A stretch of DNA of 41,581 nucleotides from Paracoccaceae bacterium (lineage in GTDB: Bacteria; Pseudomonadota; Alphaproteobacteria; Rhodobacterales; Rhodobacteraceae). Below the pieces are notes generated by a model that saw nothing but the letters and a program-made list of their open reading frames with translations, searched no databases and was not told the origin of the DNA. Shown piece after piece: positions 30,904 to 39,690 of the stretch. The position numbers and the translations under genes are program-made. Position 1 is the stretch's first letter; the number at the start of each line of letters is the position of its first letter. The DNA is taken from contig JANQPC010000113.1 of assembly GCA_028285485.1 (NCBI GenBank), forward strand, positions 1-41,581. The letters are read 5' to 3'.

Positions 30904-31869
30904 ATGGTCGACGCACCGGGAAAGGTTACACTCTGGGGCATCGAGGTCTTCGCCGCCACCGCCGAAGAGCGCTCGATCTCCGCCGCCGCCCGGCGGCTTG
31001 GCGCGGCCGCCTCCTCGGTCAGCCAGCAGCTTACCAATCTTGAGGCCGCGCTCGGCGCCACGCTGCTCGATCGCTCCGCCCGACCCCTCGCGCTTACCCC
31101 CGCAGGCGATCTTTTTCTCGCCCGCGCGCAATCGATCTTGAACGAGGCGGCGGAGGCGCGCGCCGAGCTTGCGATGAACGATCTCTCGCGGCTCTCGCGC
31201 TTCAACCTCGGCATGATCGAGGATTTCGAAGCCGATGTAACGCCCGGGCTTCTGGCCGATATGGGCGATACGCTCACCGGCACCCGCATCCTGCTTGAAA
31301 CAGGCGCCAGCCACCGGCTCTACGATCTTTTGGAAACCCGGGTGCTCGATATGATCGTGGCCGCTGACGATGCTGCGACCCAGCCGTGGATGGAGGTGCA
31401 TCCGCTTCTCGAAGAACCCTTCCTCGCCGCCGTGCCCCCGGGCGCCGTGCCCGAGGGCGCCGATCCCTTGGCCGCGCTCAAGGCCCTGCCGCTCATCCGC
31501 TACACCACGCGCCACCTCATGGGCCGCCAGATCGCGGCCCATCTGGCGCGCCAGGGCTTCCGCCTCGCGCATCGCTATGAGCTTGACAGCTACCATGCGA
31601 TCCTCGCCATGGTCGCCGCAGGCGCTGGGTGGACGATCCTTACGCCGCTTGGCTTCATGCGCGCGGGCCGGTTCCGGGATGTGGCCGAGGCGATCCCCCT
31701 GCCGCTGCCGCCACTGTCGCGCACCATCGCGCTCGCTGCCCGGCAGGGGCAACTCGGCGATCTGCCGGCCGAGGTGGCCGCCCGGCTCCGCCCGCTTCTT
31801 GCGGATCTGATCGTGGCCCCCGCGCGGGCGCGGATGCCGTGGTTAGGCGACAGCCTTCGGGTGCTCTGA
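30904..31869 (+). CDS. LysR family transcriptional regulator
   Basis: The protein has 321 residues. The HTH reads FAATAEERSISAAARRLGAAASSVSQQLTNLEAALGATLLDRSARPL. A long effector-binding domain follows. The ATG at 30904 is preceded by a GGGGGG stretch. It is divergent from the class III aminotransferase (253 bases of GC-rich DNA with no other gene and no clear operator that I can point to) and overlaps the convergent DegT gene by 27 bases. It probably regulates the aminotransferase. Confidence 0.9.
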   Translation: MVDAPGKVTLWGIEVFAATAEERSISAAARRLGAAASSVSQQLTNLEAALGATLLDRSARPLALTPAGDLFLARAQSILNEAAEARAELAMNDLSRLSRFNLGMIEDFEADVTPGLLADMGDTLTGTRILLETGASHRLYDLLETRVLDMIVAADDAATQPWMEVHPLLEEPFLAAVPPGAVPEGADPLAALKALPLIRYTTRHLMGRQIAAHLARQGFRLAHRYELDSYHAILAMVAAGAGWTILTPLGFMRAGRFRDVAEAIPLPLPPLSRTIALAARQGQLGDLPAEVAARLRPLLADLIVAPARARMPWLGDSLRVL

Positions 31870-33039
31870 TCCCATCGCCGCATCGGCCGCGCGCAAAAGC
31901 ACAGCCGCCGTGAAATCGCACTCCGCCCGCGTCAGCCGCGCGGGCAGGCGTACATCGCAGGCCCGCATCAGCATCGCGCGGGTTTGCGGCAGATCGGGCA
32001 CATCGCCCAGAAACCCCCAGTTCCAGAACGCCCGCGCATTATCCGCCGACATTCCGAACACCTGCACTTTCACGCCCTCGGCCCCCGCGGCGGCCACAAA
32101 GGCGCGCACCTCCGCCTCGCCCATGCCGATCAGGTTGAACTGAATCGAATCCGGCGCCCGTTCTTCGGCGGGCAGGGGCGGCGGCACATCGATCCAGGGC
32201 GAGCTGTTGAGCCGCGCGGCCACATGATCATGGTTTACGCGCCCGTCCCGCACCCGCCGCGCGATCTCGCCAAGCTGCGGGCGGATGATCGCGGCAGACA
32301 GGTTCGAAAGCCGCGTGTTGTAAAGCGGCAGGCGGTTCTGCCAGGTCGCGAAGTGATCCTGCAATACGGGATGCTTCTTCCAGTTATGCTCATAGGCGCC
32401 GGACATGATCACGGCCCGCGCAATCAGCTCGGCATCGTCTGAGATCAGGATGCCGCCTTCGCCCGCGTTCACGAGCTTGTAGGATTGGAACGAAAAGCAG
32501 CCCACGCGCCCGATCGTGCCGATCTTCCGCCCGTTCCAAACCGTGCCGAGCGAATGCGCGGCATCTTCGATCACCGGCACGCCGCGGGCCTCGGCCAGCG
32601 CCATGATCCGGTCCATATCCGATGTATGCCCGCGCATATGGCTGATCAGCACCGCGTCGATGGCGCCATCGAGCTTGGCCTCGAAATCGGCCATGTCGAT
32701 CCGGTAGTTCGCGCCGCATTCCACCAGCACCGGCACGCATTCGGCATGCACCACTGCCGAGGGAACCGCGGCGAAGGTGAAGGCGGGGATCAGCACGCGC
32801 GCGCCCGGCGCGAGCCCCAGCGCCTTCATCGAAAGGAAGAGCGCGGCAGAGCATGAGGCCACCGCAAGCGCGTATTTGGCGCCCATCAGCGCGGCAAACT
32901 CCGCTTCCAGCAGGCTCACCGGCGCGTCTTCGGGCGCGGTGTAGCGGAAAAGATCGCCGGAGCTCAGCAACCGCTCCACTTCGGCGCGGGCGGCTTCGGG
33001 GATCGGCTCGGCGTCATAGGCATTGGGGGCAAGGGCCAT
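31843..33039 (-). CDS. DegT/DnrJ/EryC1/StrS family aminotransferase
   Basis: The protein has 398 residues and belongs to the PLP-dependent family that usually aminates sugar nucleotides. Asp159 lies in VIEDAAHSLG and the PLP lysine Lys188 in SFQSYKLVNAGEGG. The N-terminal FRYTAPEDAPVSLLEAEFAALMGAKYALAV is typical of the family. It sits downstream of the PuuB-like oxidase on the same strand with a 210-base gap, so it may be a separate unit. A DegT enzyme is not part of known gamma-glutamyl pathways, so its role here is open. Its 3' end overlaps the LysR gene by 27 bases. Confidence 0.88.
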   Translation of the reverse strand: MALAPNAYDAEPIPEAARAEVERLLSSGDLFRYTAPEDAPVSLLEAEFAALMGAKYALAVASCSAALFLSMKALGLAPGARVLIPAFTFAAVPSAVVHAECVPVLVECGANYRIDMADFEAKLDGAIDAVLISHMRGHTSDMDRIMALAEARGVPVIEDAAHSLGTVWNGRKIGTIGRVGCFSFQSYKLVNAGEGGILISDDAELIARAVIMSGAYEHNWKKHPVLQDHFATWQNRLPLYNTRLSNLSAAIIRPQLGEIARRVRDGRVNHDHVAARLNSSPWIDVPPPLPAEERAPDSIQFNLIGMGEAEVRAFVAAAGAEGVKVQVFGMSADNARAFWNWGFLGDVPDLPQTRAMLMRACDVRLPARLTRAECDFTAAVLLRAADAAMGSEHPKAVA

Positions 33040-33051
33040 GTTTCAGACTTT

Positions 33052-33068
33052 CCGAAATGTGATTTCGG
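33052..33068. promoter_or_regulatory. Palindrome upstream of the DegT gene
   Basis: CCGAAAT (33052-33058) and ATTTCGG (33062-33068) flank GTG, only 13 bases before the start codon and next to the GGAAAG ribosome-binding site. It is well placed for a repressor or a translational hairpin. Confidence 0.5.
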
Positions 33069-33097
33069 GATTTCTGTAACTTACTTGCGCCACACGC

Positions 33098-33193
33098 GCG
33101 AGCGATTTTGCGCGCTCGCCGTCAATCGGCGGTATCCCCCGCTTCGCTGCGGCGCCCGCACCCCACCCCACCCTTCATCTTGGCAAAATACTC
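33098..33193. other. Intergenic element: hairpin and recurrent Rhodobacteraceae sequence
   Basis: The gap after the FAD oxidase gene contains a 7-bp hairpin (33098-33104 with 33113-33119). At 33173-33193 the minus strand reads GAGTATTTTGCCAAGATGAAG, trimmed here to its 20-base core GAGTATTTTGCCAAGATGAA. I recall close variants of this sequence at the ends of many genes in this family. No further gene is seen in the 210 bases. Confidence 0.4.
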
Positions 33194-33249
33194 ATTGCGC
33201 GCCGTGGCGCTGGGCCCCGCGGTCTAAGCCTTGCGGGCCAAACAGCCGA

Positions 33250-34545
33250 TCAGATCCCCAGCCGGTCGCGCATCGCGTACCATGTCATCGCCAGCGCCAG
33301 AAGCGGGTTGCGGAATCCGCGCCCGCCGGGAAAGCGCTGCACCGGCACCCGCGCCATCACGTCAAACCGCGCGCGCGTGCCCCCCACCGCCTCCGCCAAG
33401 ATGCGCCCGGCCAGCGAGGCAAGCGCCACCCCGTGGCCCGAATAGCCGCCCGCAGCCCAGATCCCCGGGGCGGGCTGCGCAAGATAGGGCATGCGGTTCA
33501 TCGTGATCGCAAGCGTGCCGCCCCAGGCATAATCAATCGCCACGTCCGCAAGCCCCGGATAGATCCCCAGCATCGGCTTTCGCACCACCGCCGCGATATC
33601 GCGCGGAAAGCGGTAGCCGTAGCTTTCGCCGCCCCCGAAAAGAAGCCGCCCATCCTCGGAAAGCCGCCAGTAATTCACCACGAAATTGCTGTCGGCCACC
33701 GCGATGTCGCGGGTCAGCACCTCTCGGGCGCGATCCCCCAGCGGCGCTGTCGCCACGATGAAATTGTTGATCGGCATCACATGGGCCGCGGTCACCGGCT
33801 CTAGCCCGCCGAGATAGCCATTGGCGGCCAGGATCACCTGGTCTGCCCGCACCCTCCCGCGATCGGTGGCCACGAGCCCGCGTTCGATCCGGTGCGCGGG
33901 GCTCCTCTCGAACACCCGCACGCCGGCCGCCGCCGCGGCTCGCGCAAGCCCCAGGCAATAGCGTAGCGGGTGCAGATGCCCCGCGCCCCAATCCACCGCC
34001 CCGCCGGCAAAGGCGCCGGAGGGCACGAGGGCGCGGAACGCCTCGCGCCCCATTACCTCGATCTGCGTGTAACCATAGGCGCTCTCTAGATGATCGGCAT
34101 GGGCGGAGAGCCCCGCCATCTCACGTTCATGCCGCTCGGCATGGGCCACGCCGGGGCGATAGCCCGCATCGATCCCATGCGCCGCGATCAGCCGCGCAAC
34201 CTCGGCCTTGGCGTATTCGGCAATCTGCCAGAGGTGGCGCGCATCGTCGGGGCCCACAAGCGCCTCAAGCGCATCCTGCTCCAGCCGCTGGCCCGATCCC
34301 ACCTGCCCGCCATTGCGCCCCGATGCGCCGAAGCCCACGCGATGGGCCTCGATCAGCACCACATCCTGCCCCGCCTCTGCGAGCGCCAGCGCCGCCGTCA
34401 GCCCGGTATAGCCGCCGCCGACCACGCAGACATCCGCGCGCACCTCGCCCTGCAGGGGCGCAAAGGGGGGCAGGGGCTCTGCCGTTGCCGCATACCAGCT
34501 CGGCGGATACGCCCCCGGCCGGTCATTGGCATAAAGCAGGTTCAT
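33250..34545 (-). CDS. PuuB-like FAD-dependent oxidoreductase (gamma-glutamylputrescine oxidase family)
   Basis: The protein has 431 residues. The FAD dinucleotide motif is VCVVGGGYTGLTAALALAEAG near residues 39-59, then GASGRNGGQVGSGQR, a DAO-family hallmark, and a C-terminal WAAGGYSGHGVALASLAGRILAE. This subgroup oxidises gamma-glutamylated amines such as gamma-glutamylputrescine, releasing ammonia and H2O2. The ATG at 34545 overlaps the stop of the glutamine-synthetase-like gene upstream by 4 bases. The tight link with a ligase that would make its substrate supports the assignment. Confidence 0.9.
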   Translation of the reverse strand: MNLLYANDRPGAYPPSWYAATAEPLPPFAPLQGEVRADVCVVGGGYTGLTAALALAEAGQDVVLIEAHRVGFGASGRNGGQVGSGQRLEQDALEALVGPDDARHLWQIAEYAKAEVARLIAAHGIDAGYRPGVAHAERHEREMAGLSAHADHLESAYGYTQIEVMGREAFRALVPSGAFAGGAVDWGAGHLHPLRYCLGLARAAAAAGVRVFERSPAHRIERGLVATDRGRVRADQVILAANGYLGGLEPVTAAHVMPINNFIVATAPLGDRAREVLTRDIAVADSNFVVNYWRLSEDGRLLFGGGESYGYRFPRDIAAVVRKPMLGIYPGLADVAIDYAWGGTLAITMNRMPYLAQPAPGIWAAGGYSGHGVALASLAGRILAEAVGGTRARFDVMARVPVQRFPGGRGFRNPLLALAMTWYAMRDRLGI

Positions 34546-35900
34546 ACGTTCAGAAGCAGGTGCTCGCGTTCCCAGGGCGAAATCACCTGAAGGAACTCGT
34601 CATATTCCGCCTGTTTGACGATTTCGTAGACCTCGCAGAACCGCTCGCCCAGGATCTTTCGCACCGCGCTTGCCTCGCGGAAAAGGTCGAGCGCCTCGAA
34701 CATCACCTTCGGCAGATCGTTCTCTTCGTCATAGGCATCGCCCTTGAAGGAGGGGCCCGCCCGTTCCTCGTTCACCATTCCCAGATAGCCGCAGGCCAGC
34801 GAGGCCGCGAAGCACAGATAGGGATTGCAATCCATACCGGCGAGGCGGTTCTCCACCCGCCGGCTTTCGGGTTCGGAAACGGGGATGCGAATGCCCGTCG
34901 TACGATTGTCGCGCCCCCAGGCCAGGTTGATCGGGGCGGCGTGATCGCGCACGTAGCGGCGGTAGCTGTTCACATAGGGCGCCATGATCGCCACCACCTC
35001 GGGCAGGTGTTTTTGCAGCCCGCCGATGAAGTGAAAGAACGCATCCGTCTCCCCGCCCTGCGGGCCGGCAAAGAGCGGCGCGCCGGTTTCGACATCCACC
35101 ACCGAATGATGCAGATGCATGGCCGATCCAGGCTCGCCCTCAATGGGCTTGGCCATGAAGGTTGCATAGCAGTTGTGGCGCAGCGCCGCCTCGCGGATCA
35201 GCCGCTTGAAATAAAAGATCTCGTCGGCAAGCTTCACCGGATCGCCGTGGCGCAGGTTGATCTCTACCTGGCCCGCGCCGCCCTCCTGGGTGATCCCGTC
35301 GATCTCAAAGCCCTGCGCCTCCGCGAAATCGTAGATATCGTCGATCACCGGGCCATACTCATCGACAGCGCTCATCGAATAAGCCTGGCGCGCGGCCGCC
35401 GGGCGCCCGGTGCGGCCCATCATCGCCTCCACCGGCTGCAGCGGATCGGTGTTGCGGGCCACGAGATAAAACTCCATCTCCGGCGCTACCACCGGCCGCC
35501 AGCCCTTCTTCTCGTAAAGCCCCACCACCCGCTTGAGCACATTGCGCGGCGCAAAGGCGATGGGCTTGCCCTTCTGATCATAGGCATCGTGGATCACCTG
35601 AAGCGTCCAATCCGCCGTCCAGGGCGCGGCGCTCGCGGTGGAAAAATCGGGCTTCAGGATCATATCGGGCTCGGTAAAGCCTTCCGCCCCGGCCGCTTCG
35701 CCCCAATCGCCCGTGATCGTTTGGAAGAAGATCGAATTGGGCAGGAAGAACCGCGTCTGCGTGGCGAATTTTGTGGCGGGCATCGCCTTGCCCCGCGCGA
35801 TCCCTGGAAGATCGGCGATGATGCATTCCACCTCATCCAACCGCTTGCCATCAAGATAGGCGCGCGCCGCTTCGGGGCATTTTTTTAGCCAGTCAGCCAT
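34542..35900 (-). CDS. Glutamine synthetase family protein, PuuA-like (first of two)
   Basis: The protein has 452 residues and the glutamine synthetase fold. Marks include PEMEFYLVA, AGQVEINLRHGDP, FMAKPIEGEPGSAMHLHHSVVD, and NRTTGIRIPVSEPESRRVENRLAG with DCNPYLCFAASLACGYLGM. The adenylylation-type tyrosine region of housekeeping GlnA is absent. It should join glutamate to an amine, as PuuA does. The ATG at 35900 gives MADWLKKCPEAARAYL; it overlaps the amidotransferase gene by 8 bases. Confidence 0.9.
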   Translation of the reverse strand: MADWLKKCPEAARAYLDGKRLDEVECIIADLPGIARGKAMPATKFATQTRFFLPNSIFFQTITGDWGEAAGAEGFTEPDMILKPDFSTASAAPWTADWTLQVIHDAYDQKGKPIAFAPRNVLKRVVGLYEKKGWRPVVAPEMEFYLVARNTDPLQPVEAMMGRTGRPAAARQAYSMSAVDEYGPVIDDIYDFAEAQGFEIDGITQEGGAGQVEINLRHGDPVKLADEIFYFKRLIREAALRHNCYATFMAKPIEGEPGSAMHLHHSVVDVETGAPLFAGPQGGETDAFFHFIGGLQKHLPEVVAIMAPYVNSYRRYVRDHAAPINLAWGRDNRTTGIRIPVSEPESRRVENRLAGMDCNPYLCFAASLACGYLGMVNEERAGPSFKGDAYDEENDLPKVMFEALDLFREASAVRKILGERFCEVYEIVKQAEYDEFLQVISPWEREHLLLNV

Positions 35901-36576
35901 CCCGCGCCTCCCTGAAAAACGCCGCGATCCGGGCGGCAATGGCGGCCCGGTCATCGCCCTGGCCCAGCGCCGCCTTAGCCGCGGCAAGCTGATCGGGGAT
36001 GCCCATTGTGGGCCCCCGCGCGGCGATCAGCATCTCGATTGCTGCATCGTCATATTCCGGGTGCGCCTGGATCGTGAGGGCGCGTTTGCCATAGGCCAGG
36101 GCCGCATTGGCGCAGAACCCATCGCGCGCGATCACCTCGGCCTCTGCGGGCGCCTCAACTACCTGATCCTGATGCCAGGCGTTCAGCCGCACGGTTTCGC
36201 CGCCCCAGTCGTAGCTGGTAGGGCCCACGGCCCAGCCGCCGCTGAATTTCTCCACCCGGCCCCCAAGCGCCTGCGCAAGGATCTGGTGGCCAAAGCAGAT
36301 GCCCACAATGGGCACCTCGGCGGCATAGGCCGCGCGCAAAAATGCTTCGAGCCGCGCGATCCACGGCAAATCCTCGTAGGCCCCGTGTTTCGATCCGGTG
36401 ATAAGCCAGCCCTCGGCGGCATCCACGCGTTCGGGAAAGATGTCGTCCACCACATCCCAGGTGGTGAAGCGAAAGCCCTCGCCCGCCAGAAGCCGCTCGA
36501 AATAATCCGAATAGGCGCCCACTGCGGCCCGCATCGTATCGGGGGCGTGGCCGGTTTGCAGAATGCCGATATGCAT
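35893..36576 (-). CDS. Class I glutamine amidotransferase-like protein (possible gamma-glutamyl hydrolase)
   Basis: The protein has 227 residues and the class I amidotransferase fold with a complete triad: Cys94 in VGICFGHQIL, His172 and Glu174 in IQAHPEY. It resembles the GuaA-type amidotransferase domain used as a stand-alone protein, not the PuuD peptidase-C26 wording. Because it lies between two gamma-glutamyl ligases and an oxidase, a role in removing the gamma-glutamyl group (the PuuD step) is the natural inference. The ATG at 36576 gives MHIGILQTGHAPD. Confidence 0.88.
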   Translation of the reverse strand: MHIGILQTGHAPDTMRAAVGAYSDYFERLLAGEGFRFTTWDVVDDIFPERVDAAEGWLITGSKHGAYEDLPWIARLEAFLRAAYAAEVPIVGICFGHQILAQALGGRVEKFSGGWAVGPTSYDWGGETVRLNAWHQDQVVEAPAEAEVIARDGFCANAALAYGKRALTIQAHPEYDDAAIEMLIAARGPTMGIPDQLAAAKAALGQGDDRAAIAARIAAFFREARDG

Positions 36577-36628
36577 GGAACACCAAGTGGTTATGCGGGG
36601 GCGACGCTACCGCCTTGGCCTGATCCCG

Positions 36629-37933
36629 TCAAACCGTCTCAAGATAAAGCCGCACCCTGTCGCGTTCCGAAAGCGCCGAGAACTGCGCGATCTCCTGCCG
36701 CTTGGTCATCGCGAGGTTGGCCACCAACTCCGGCCCGAAGATCCGTGCCATCGCCGGGCTGGCTTCGAACTGTGCAACCGCACTGGCCAGATCGGCGGCA
36801 AGGCCGGGCAGCGGGCTCTCATAGGCGTTGCCCGCGACCGGGGCGGGCGGGGCGGCCCCCGCCTCGATCCCGTCAAACGCCGCGCCGAGGATGGCCGCGA
36901 GAATCAGGTAGGGGTTCACATCCCCGCCCGCCACGCGATGCTCGATCCGCCGCGCCGCGGGTGGCCCCGCGGGGATGCGCAGGGCCACCGTGCGATTGTC
37001 ATACCCCCAGCATGCCGCCGTGGGCGCATGGGCGCCGTCGACAAAGCGCGCATAGCTCGGCCCATGGGGCGCGAAGATCACCGTGGCATCGCCAAGCGCG
37101 CCGAGACACCCCGCCACCGCATGGGTCAGCCGGGCATTCCCGGCGTCCGACCCATCGTTGAACACGTTCTGCCCCGTGCCATCGATGACCGAGAAATGCA
37201 CATGCATCCCGTTCCCCGCGCTCTCCGGAAACGGCTTGGCCATGAAGGTGGCCGCCATCCCATGGCGCCGCGCCATCCCCTTCACAAGCATCTTGAACAG
37301 CCAGGTATCATCCGCCGCCCGCATCGCATCGCCATGGCCGAGGTTCACCTCGAACTGCCCGATCCCGCTTTCCGAAATCGCGGCCTGCGCGGGAAGGCCC
37401 ATGGCCTCCGCCCCCGCATAGAGATCCGAGAAGAAGCCATCGAACGCATCCAGTTCGGCCAGCGACAGGATCGCCTCGCCGAAAACGGGCGCAGGCGCGC
37501 CGGGCGGTGTGGGCGGGGCCGGGGCCACGCCGCTGTCATCCACAAGATAGAATTCAAGCTCGGTTGCCGCGATCACCTGCCAGCCCCGCGCCGCATAGCG
37601 CGCGAGCACCGCGGCCAGCGCATGGCGCGGATCGCCGGCAAAGGGCGTTTCGGCATCGTGAAACATCCACATCGGATAAAGCGCGGGCGCGCCCGCCAGC
37701 CACGGCATCGGCACCGGCCCGCGCCCGGTAGGCAAAAGCATCCCATCGGCATCGCCGGTTTCGAACACAAGCGGGCTGTCCGCGATATCCGCGCCCGAGA
37801 TATCCACGTTCAGCGCCGAATAGGGCATCCGCACCGCGCCGGTTGCGAGCTTCTCCGCATAATCCGCCGGCAGCCGTTTACCCCGCGCCTGCCCGTTCAG
37901 ATCCGCCACCCCGATGCGGATCGTGGTGCTCAC
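36629..37933 (-). CDS. Glutamine synthetase family protein, PuuA-like (second of two)
   Basis: The protein has 434 residues. It has ATELEFYLVDDSG, IGQFEVNLGHGDAMRA, FMAKPFPESAGNGMHVHFSVID, the NRTVALRIPAG segment and GGDVNPYLILAAILGAA. It is distinctly different from the ligase at 34542, so the two probably act on different amines. The GTG at 37933 overlaps the stop of the permease gene (GTGA); the frame runs on upstream through the permease gene but only as an antiphase reading. Co-translation with the transporter suggests it acts on the imported substrate. Confidence 0.9.
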   Translation of the reverse strand: MSTTIRIGVADLNGQARGKRLPADYAEKLATGAVRMPYSALNVDISGADIADSPLVFETGDADGMLLPTGRGPVPMPWLAGAPALYPMWMFHDAETPFAGDPRHALAAVLARYAARGWQVIAATELEFYLVDDSGVAPAPPTPPGAPAPVFGEAILSLAELDAFDGFFSDLYAGAEAMGLPAQAAISESGIGQFEVNLGHGDAMRAADDTWLFKMLVKGMARRHGMAATFMAKPFPESAGNGMHVHFSVIDGTGQNVFNDGSDAGNARLTHAVAGCLGALGDATVIFAPHGPSYARFVDGAHAPTAACWGYDNRTVALRIPAGPPAARRIEHRVAGGDVNPYLILAAILGAAFDGIEAGAAPPAPVAGNAYESPLPGLAADLASAVAQFEASPAMARIFGPELVANLAMTKRQEIAQFSALSERDRVRLYLETV

Positions 37934-38736
37934 CGGATGAATTGCGGCTTGTAGCGGATGCGCACGCGCCGCTCCTTCGGCAGATGCTGGTTCAGCCGCC
38001 GGTTCATCAGCCCGAAGATCCCGATGATCGCCAGCGTCACCAAAATGAAATACCCGGCCACGATCGGATAGGCGATGAAGGGGTTGAAGGTGCGATCCGC
38101 GAAATAGTTGGCGTAATAGAGCGCATCGCCCCGCTGCTGCCAGGCTGGGAAACCGGAGAAAAACACCAGCGTCGTGGCGTGAAAAAGAAAGATCGCCTCG
38201 TTGGTATAGCCCGGCCAGGCGAGCCTGAGCATCGTGGGCCACACCACGCGGCGGAACTTCACCCAACCCGTCATCCCATAGGCATCCGCCGCCTCCAGAT
38301 CGCCCTTCGGGATCGATCTCAGGGCGCCATAGAAAATCTCGCCCGAATAGGCCGCGGTGTTGAGAAACAGAACGATCAGCGCGCCGAGCCATGCCGCCGA
38401 GAACGGATCGAAAATCGGGCTCACGCTTTTGAGGTTGAGAAAGAAGAAATAGGCGAAGAAGAACTGGATGAAGAGCGGCGAGCCCCGGAAAACAAGGATG
38501 AACCACTCCGCGGGTTTGCGCAGCCAGGGCGAAGCCGCGGCTTTCCCAAGCGCCACCGCGGTGGCCAGGAAAAACCCAGCCGAAAGCGCAAGCACCCCGA
38601 AATAGATGTTCCACAACAGCCCCGATCCGATCAGCGTGAAATGCTGGCACAGCGTGAAACCCTCGCGCGGCAGAAGCCGCTCGCCGATCCCGATCGAGCG
38701 CAGCCCGTAATCCAGCACTGTCTCCCAGCAGCTCAT
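37930..38736 (-). CDS. Polar amino acid ABC transporter permease (HisM-like)
   Basis: The protein has 268 residues with about five transmembrane helices. The permease EAA-type loop reads SIPKGDLEAADAYGMTGWVKFRRVVWPTMLRLAWPGYTNE. The start is the ATG at 38736, overlapping the stop of the partner permease by 4 bases (ATGA), giving MSCWETVLDYGLRSIG. It forms the membrane channel with the permease encoded upstream. Confidence 0.93.
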   Translation of the reverse strand: MSCWETVLDYGLRSIGIGERLLPREGFTLCQHFTLIGSGLLWNIYFGVLALSAGFFLATAVALGKAAASPWLRKPAEWFILVFRGSPLFIQFFFAYFFFLNLKSVSPIFDPFSAAWLGALIVLFLNTAAYSGEIFYGALRSIPKGDLEAADAYGMTGWVKFRRVVWPTMLRLAWPGYTNEAIFLFHATTLVFFSGFPAWQQRGDALYYANYFADRTFNPFIAYPIVAGYFILVTLAIIGIFGLMNRRLNQHLPKERRVRIRYKPQFIR

Positions 38737-39572
38737 GCGTGCGCCGCCTTCCGCTGCGCCTCGCCCGCCGCCGTGGCCTGACCGTGCGAGAGGCGCTCGG
38801 TGATCCGGGCAAAGACCGCCTCGCTCAGCTTGGTGAAGCCAAGGTAGAAAACGAGAAGCGCGAGGAAGTACCACATCCGCCAATCGCCATGGGGGTAATC
38901 GGTGAACCGCGGCGTGGCCGTGCCCCCGAGTTCCCGTGCCCAATACACGATGTCTTCGACGCCCAGGAGGAACAGAAGCGGCGTGGCCTTGATGAGGATC
39001 ATCCAGAGGTTCGTCAGCCCCGGCAGCGCATAAACCCACATCTGCGGCACCAGGATGCGCCAAAAGGTTTGCCGCTGGCTCATTCCGTAGGCTTCCGCCG
39101 TCTCCAGTTGCGCGCGCGGCACCGCCTGCATCGCGCCGTAAAGCACGTTGGCGGCAAAGGCGCCGTAGACGATGGCGAAGGTCAGCACCGCCAGCGAGAA
39201 GCCATAAACCTCATGCATCCATTGCGGGCTTGTCGAAAGCGGCAGTTTCGCCGCCTGGCACACCACGAAATCGTTGCCCTGGCGCACCGGTTCCAGCCAG
39301 TCCGGGCATTTCCACCGGTGGCGGAGGTATTCAAAGGCCTGGTCGAGCGCGATCACGAAGAACAGGAAAAACGCGATATCGGGCACCCCGCGCACGATCG
39401 CGATATAGATTTTGCCGAACCAGGCGAGGGGGAAGAACCGCGAACGCGCCGCAATCGCGCCGCCAAAGCCAAACAGCAGTGCCGCAGGCGCCGTGATCGC
39501 CAGCAGCAAAAGCACCGTTCCGAAAGCAACGTAGAAGTTCGAGTGTTTGCCCGTTGTCAGGTAACAGGCCAT
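38733..39572 (-). CDS. Polar amino acid ABC transporter permease (HisQ-like), start uncertain
   Basis: The protein has 279 residues from the first ATG (39572) and contains the EAA loop AVPRAQLETAEAYGMSQRQTFWRILVPQMWVYALPGLTN. The ATG has no good ribosome-binding site. The frame is open for 16 more codons to an ATT at 39620, which has GGGGAGAGG four bases before it, and the extra residues (FEFCTDPATLENWRW) read as protein. ATT is a rare start used by infC in E. coli. The longer form (295 residues, 38733-39620) is my preferred reading, but the shorter one is given as the safe limit. Confidence 0.9.
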   Translation of the reverse strand: MACYLTTGKHSNFYVAFGTVLLLLAITAPAALLFGFGGAIAARSRFFPLAWFGKIYIAIVRGVPDIAFFLFFVIALDQAFEYLRHRWKCPDWLEPVRQGNDFVVCQAAKLPLSTSPQWMHEVYGFSLAVLTFAIVYGAFAANVLYGAMQAVPRAQLETAEAYGMSQRQTFWRILVPQMWVYALPGLTNLWMILIKATPLLFLLGVEDIVYWARELGGTATPRFTDYPHGDWRMWYFLALLVFYLGFTKLSEAVFARITERLSHGQATAAGEAQRKAAHA

Positions 39573-39641
39573 CCAGCGCCAGTTTTCCAGCGTGGCGGGA
39601 TCCGTGCAAAACTCGAAAATGGCGCCTCTCCCCTTGGGGGC

Positions 39642-39674
39642 GATCGGGGGCGGGCGCGCGGCCCGCCCCCGATC
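39642..39674 (-). other. 14-bp stem-loop between binding-protein and permease genes
   Basis: GATCGGGGGCGGGC (39642-39655) pairs perfectly with 39661-39674 around a five-base loop, 16 bases after the binding-protein stop on the minus strand. It lacks a U-run. In ABC operons such structures commonly protect the binding-protein message and reduce the downstream permease level. Confidence 0.8.
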
Positions 39675-39690
39675 AATTCATGCGATCAGA

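Noticed and set aside
34323-35888. 521-codon plus-strand open frame
   Set aside because: It is antisense to the first glutamine-synthetase-like gene, with Arg/His-rich nonsense composition.
34542-37933. Calling either ligase the housekeeping glutamine synthetase
   Set aside because: The context (oxidase, amidotransferase, transporter), the doubled genes and the sequence wording fit gamma-glutamyl ligases better.
36629-38812. 727-residue reading as a fusion upstream of the second ligase
   Set aside because: The added part is an antiphase reading of the permease gene. The GTG at 37933 with GTGA overlap is the natural start.
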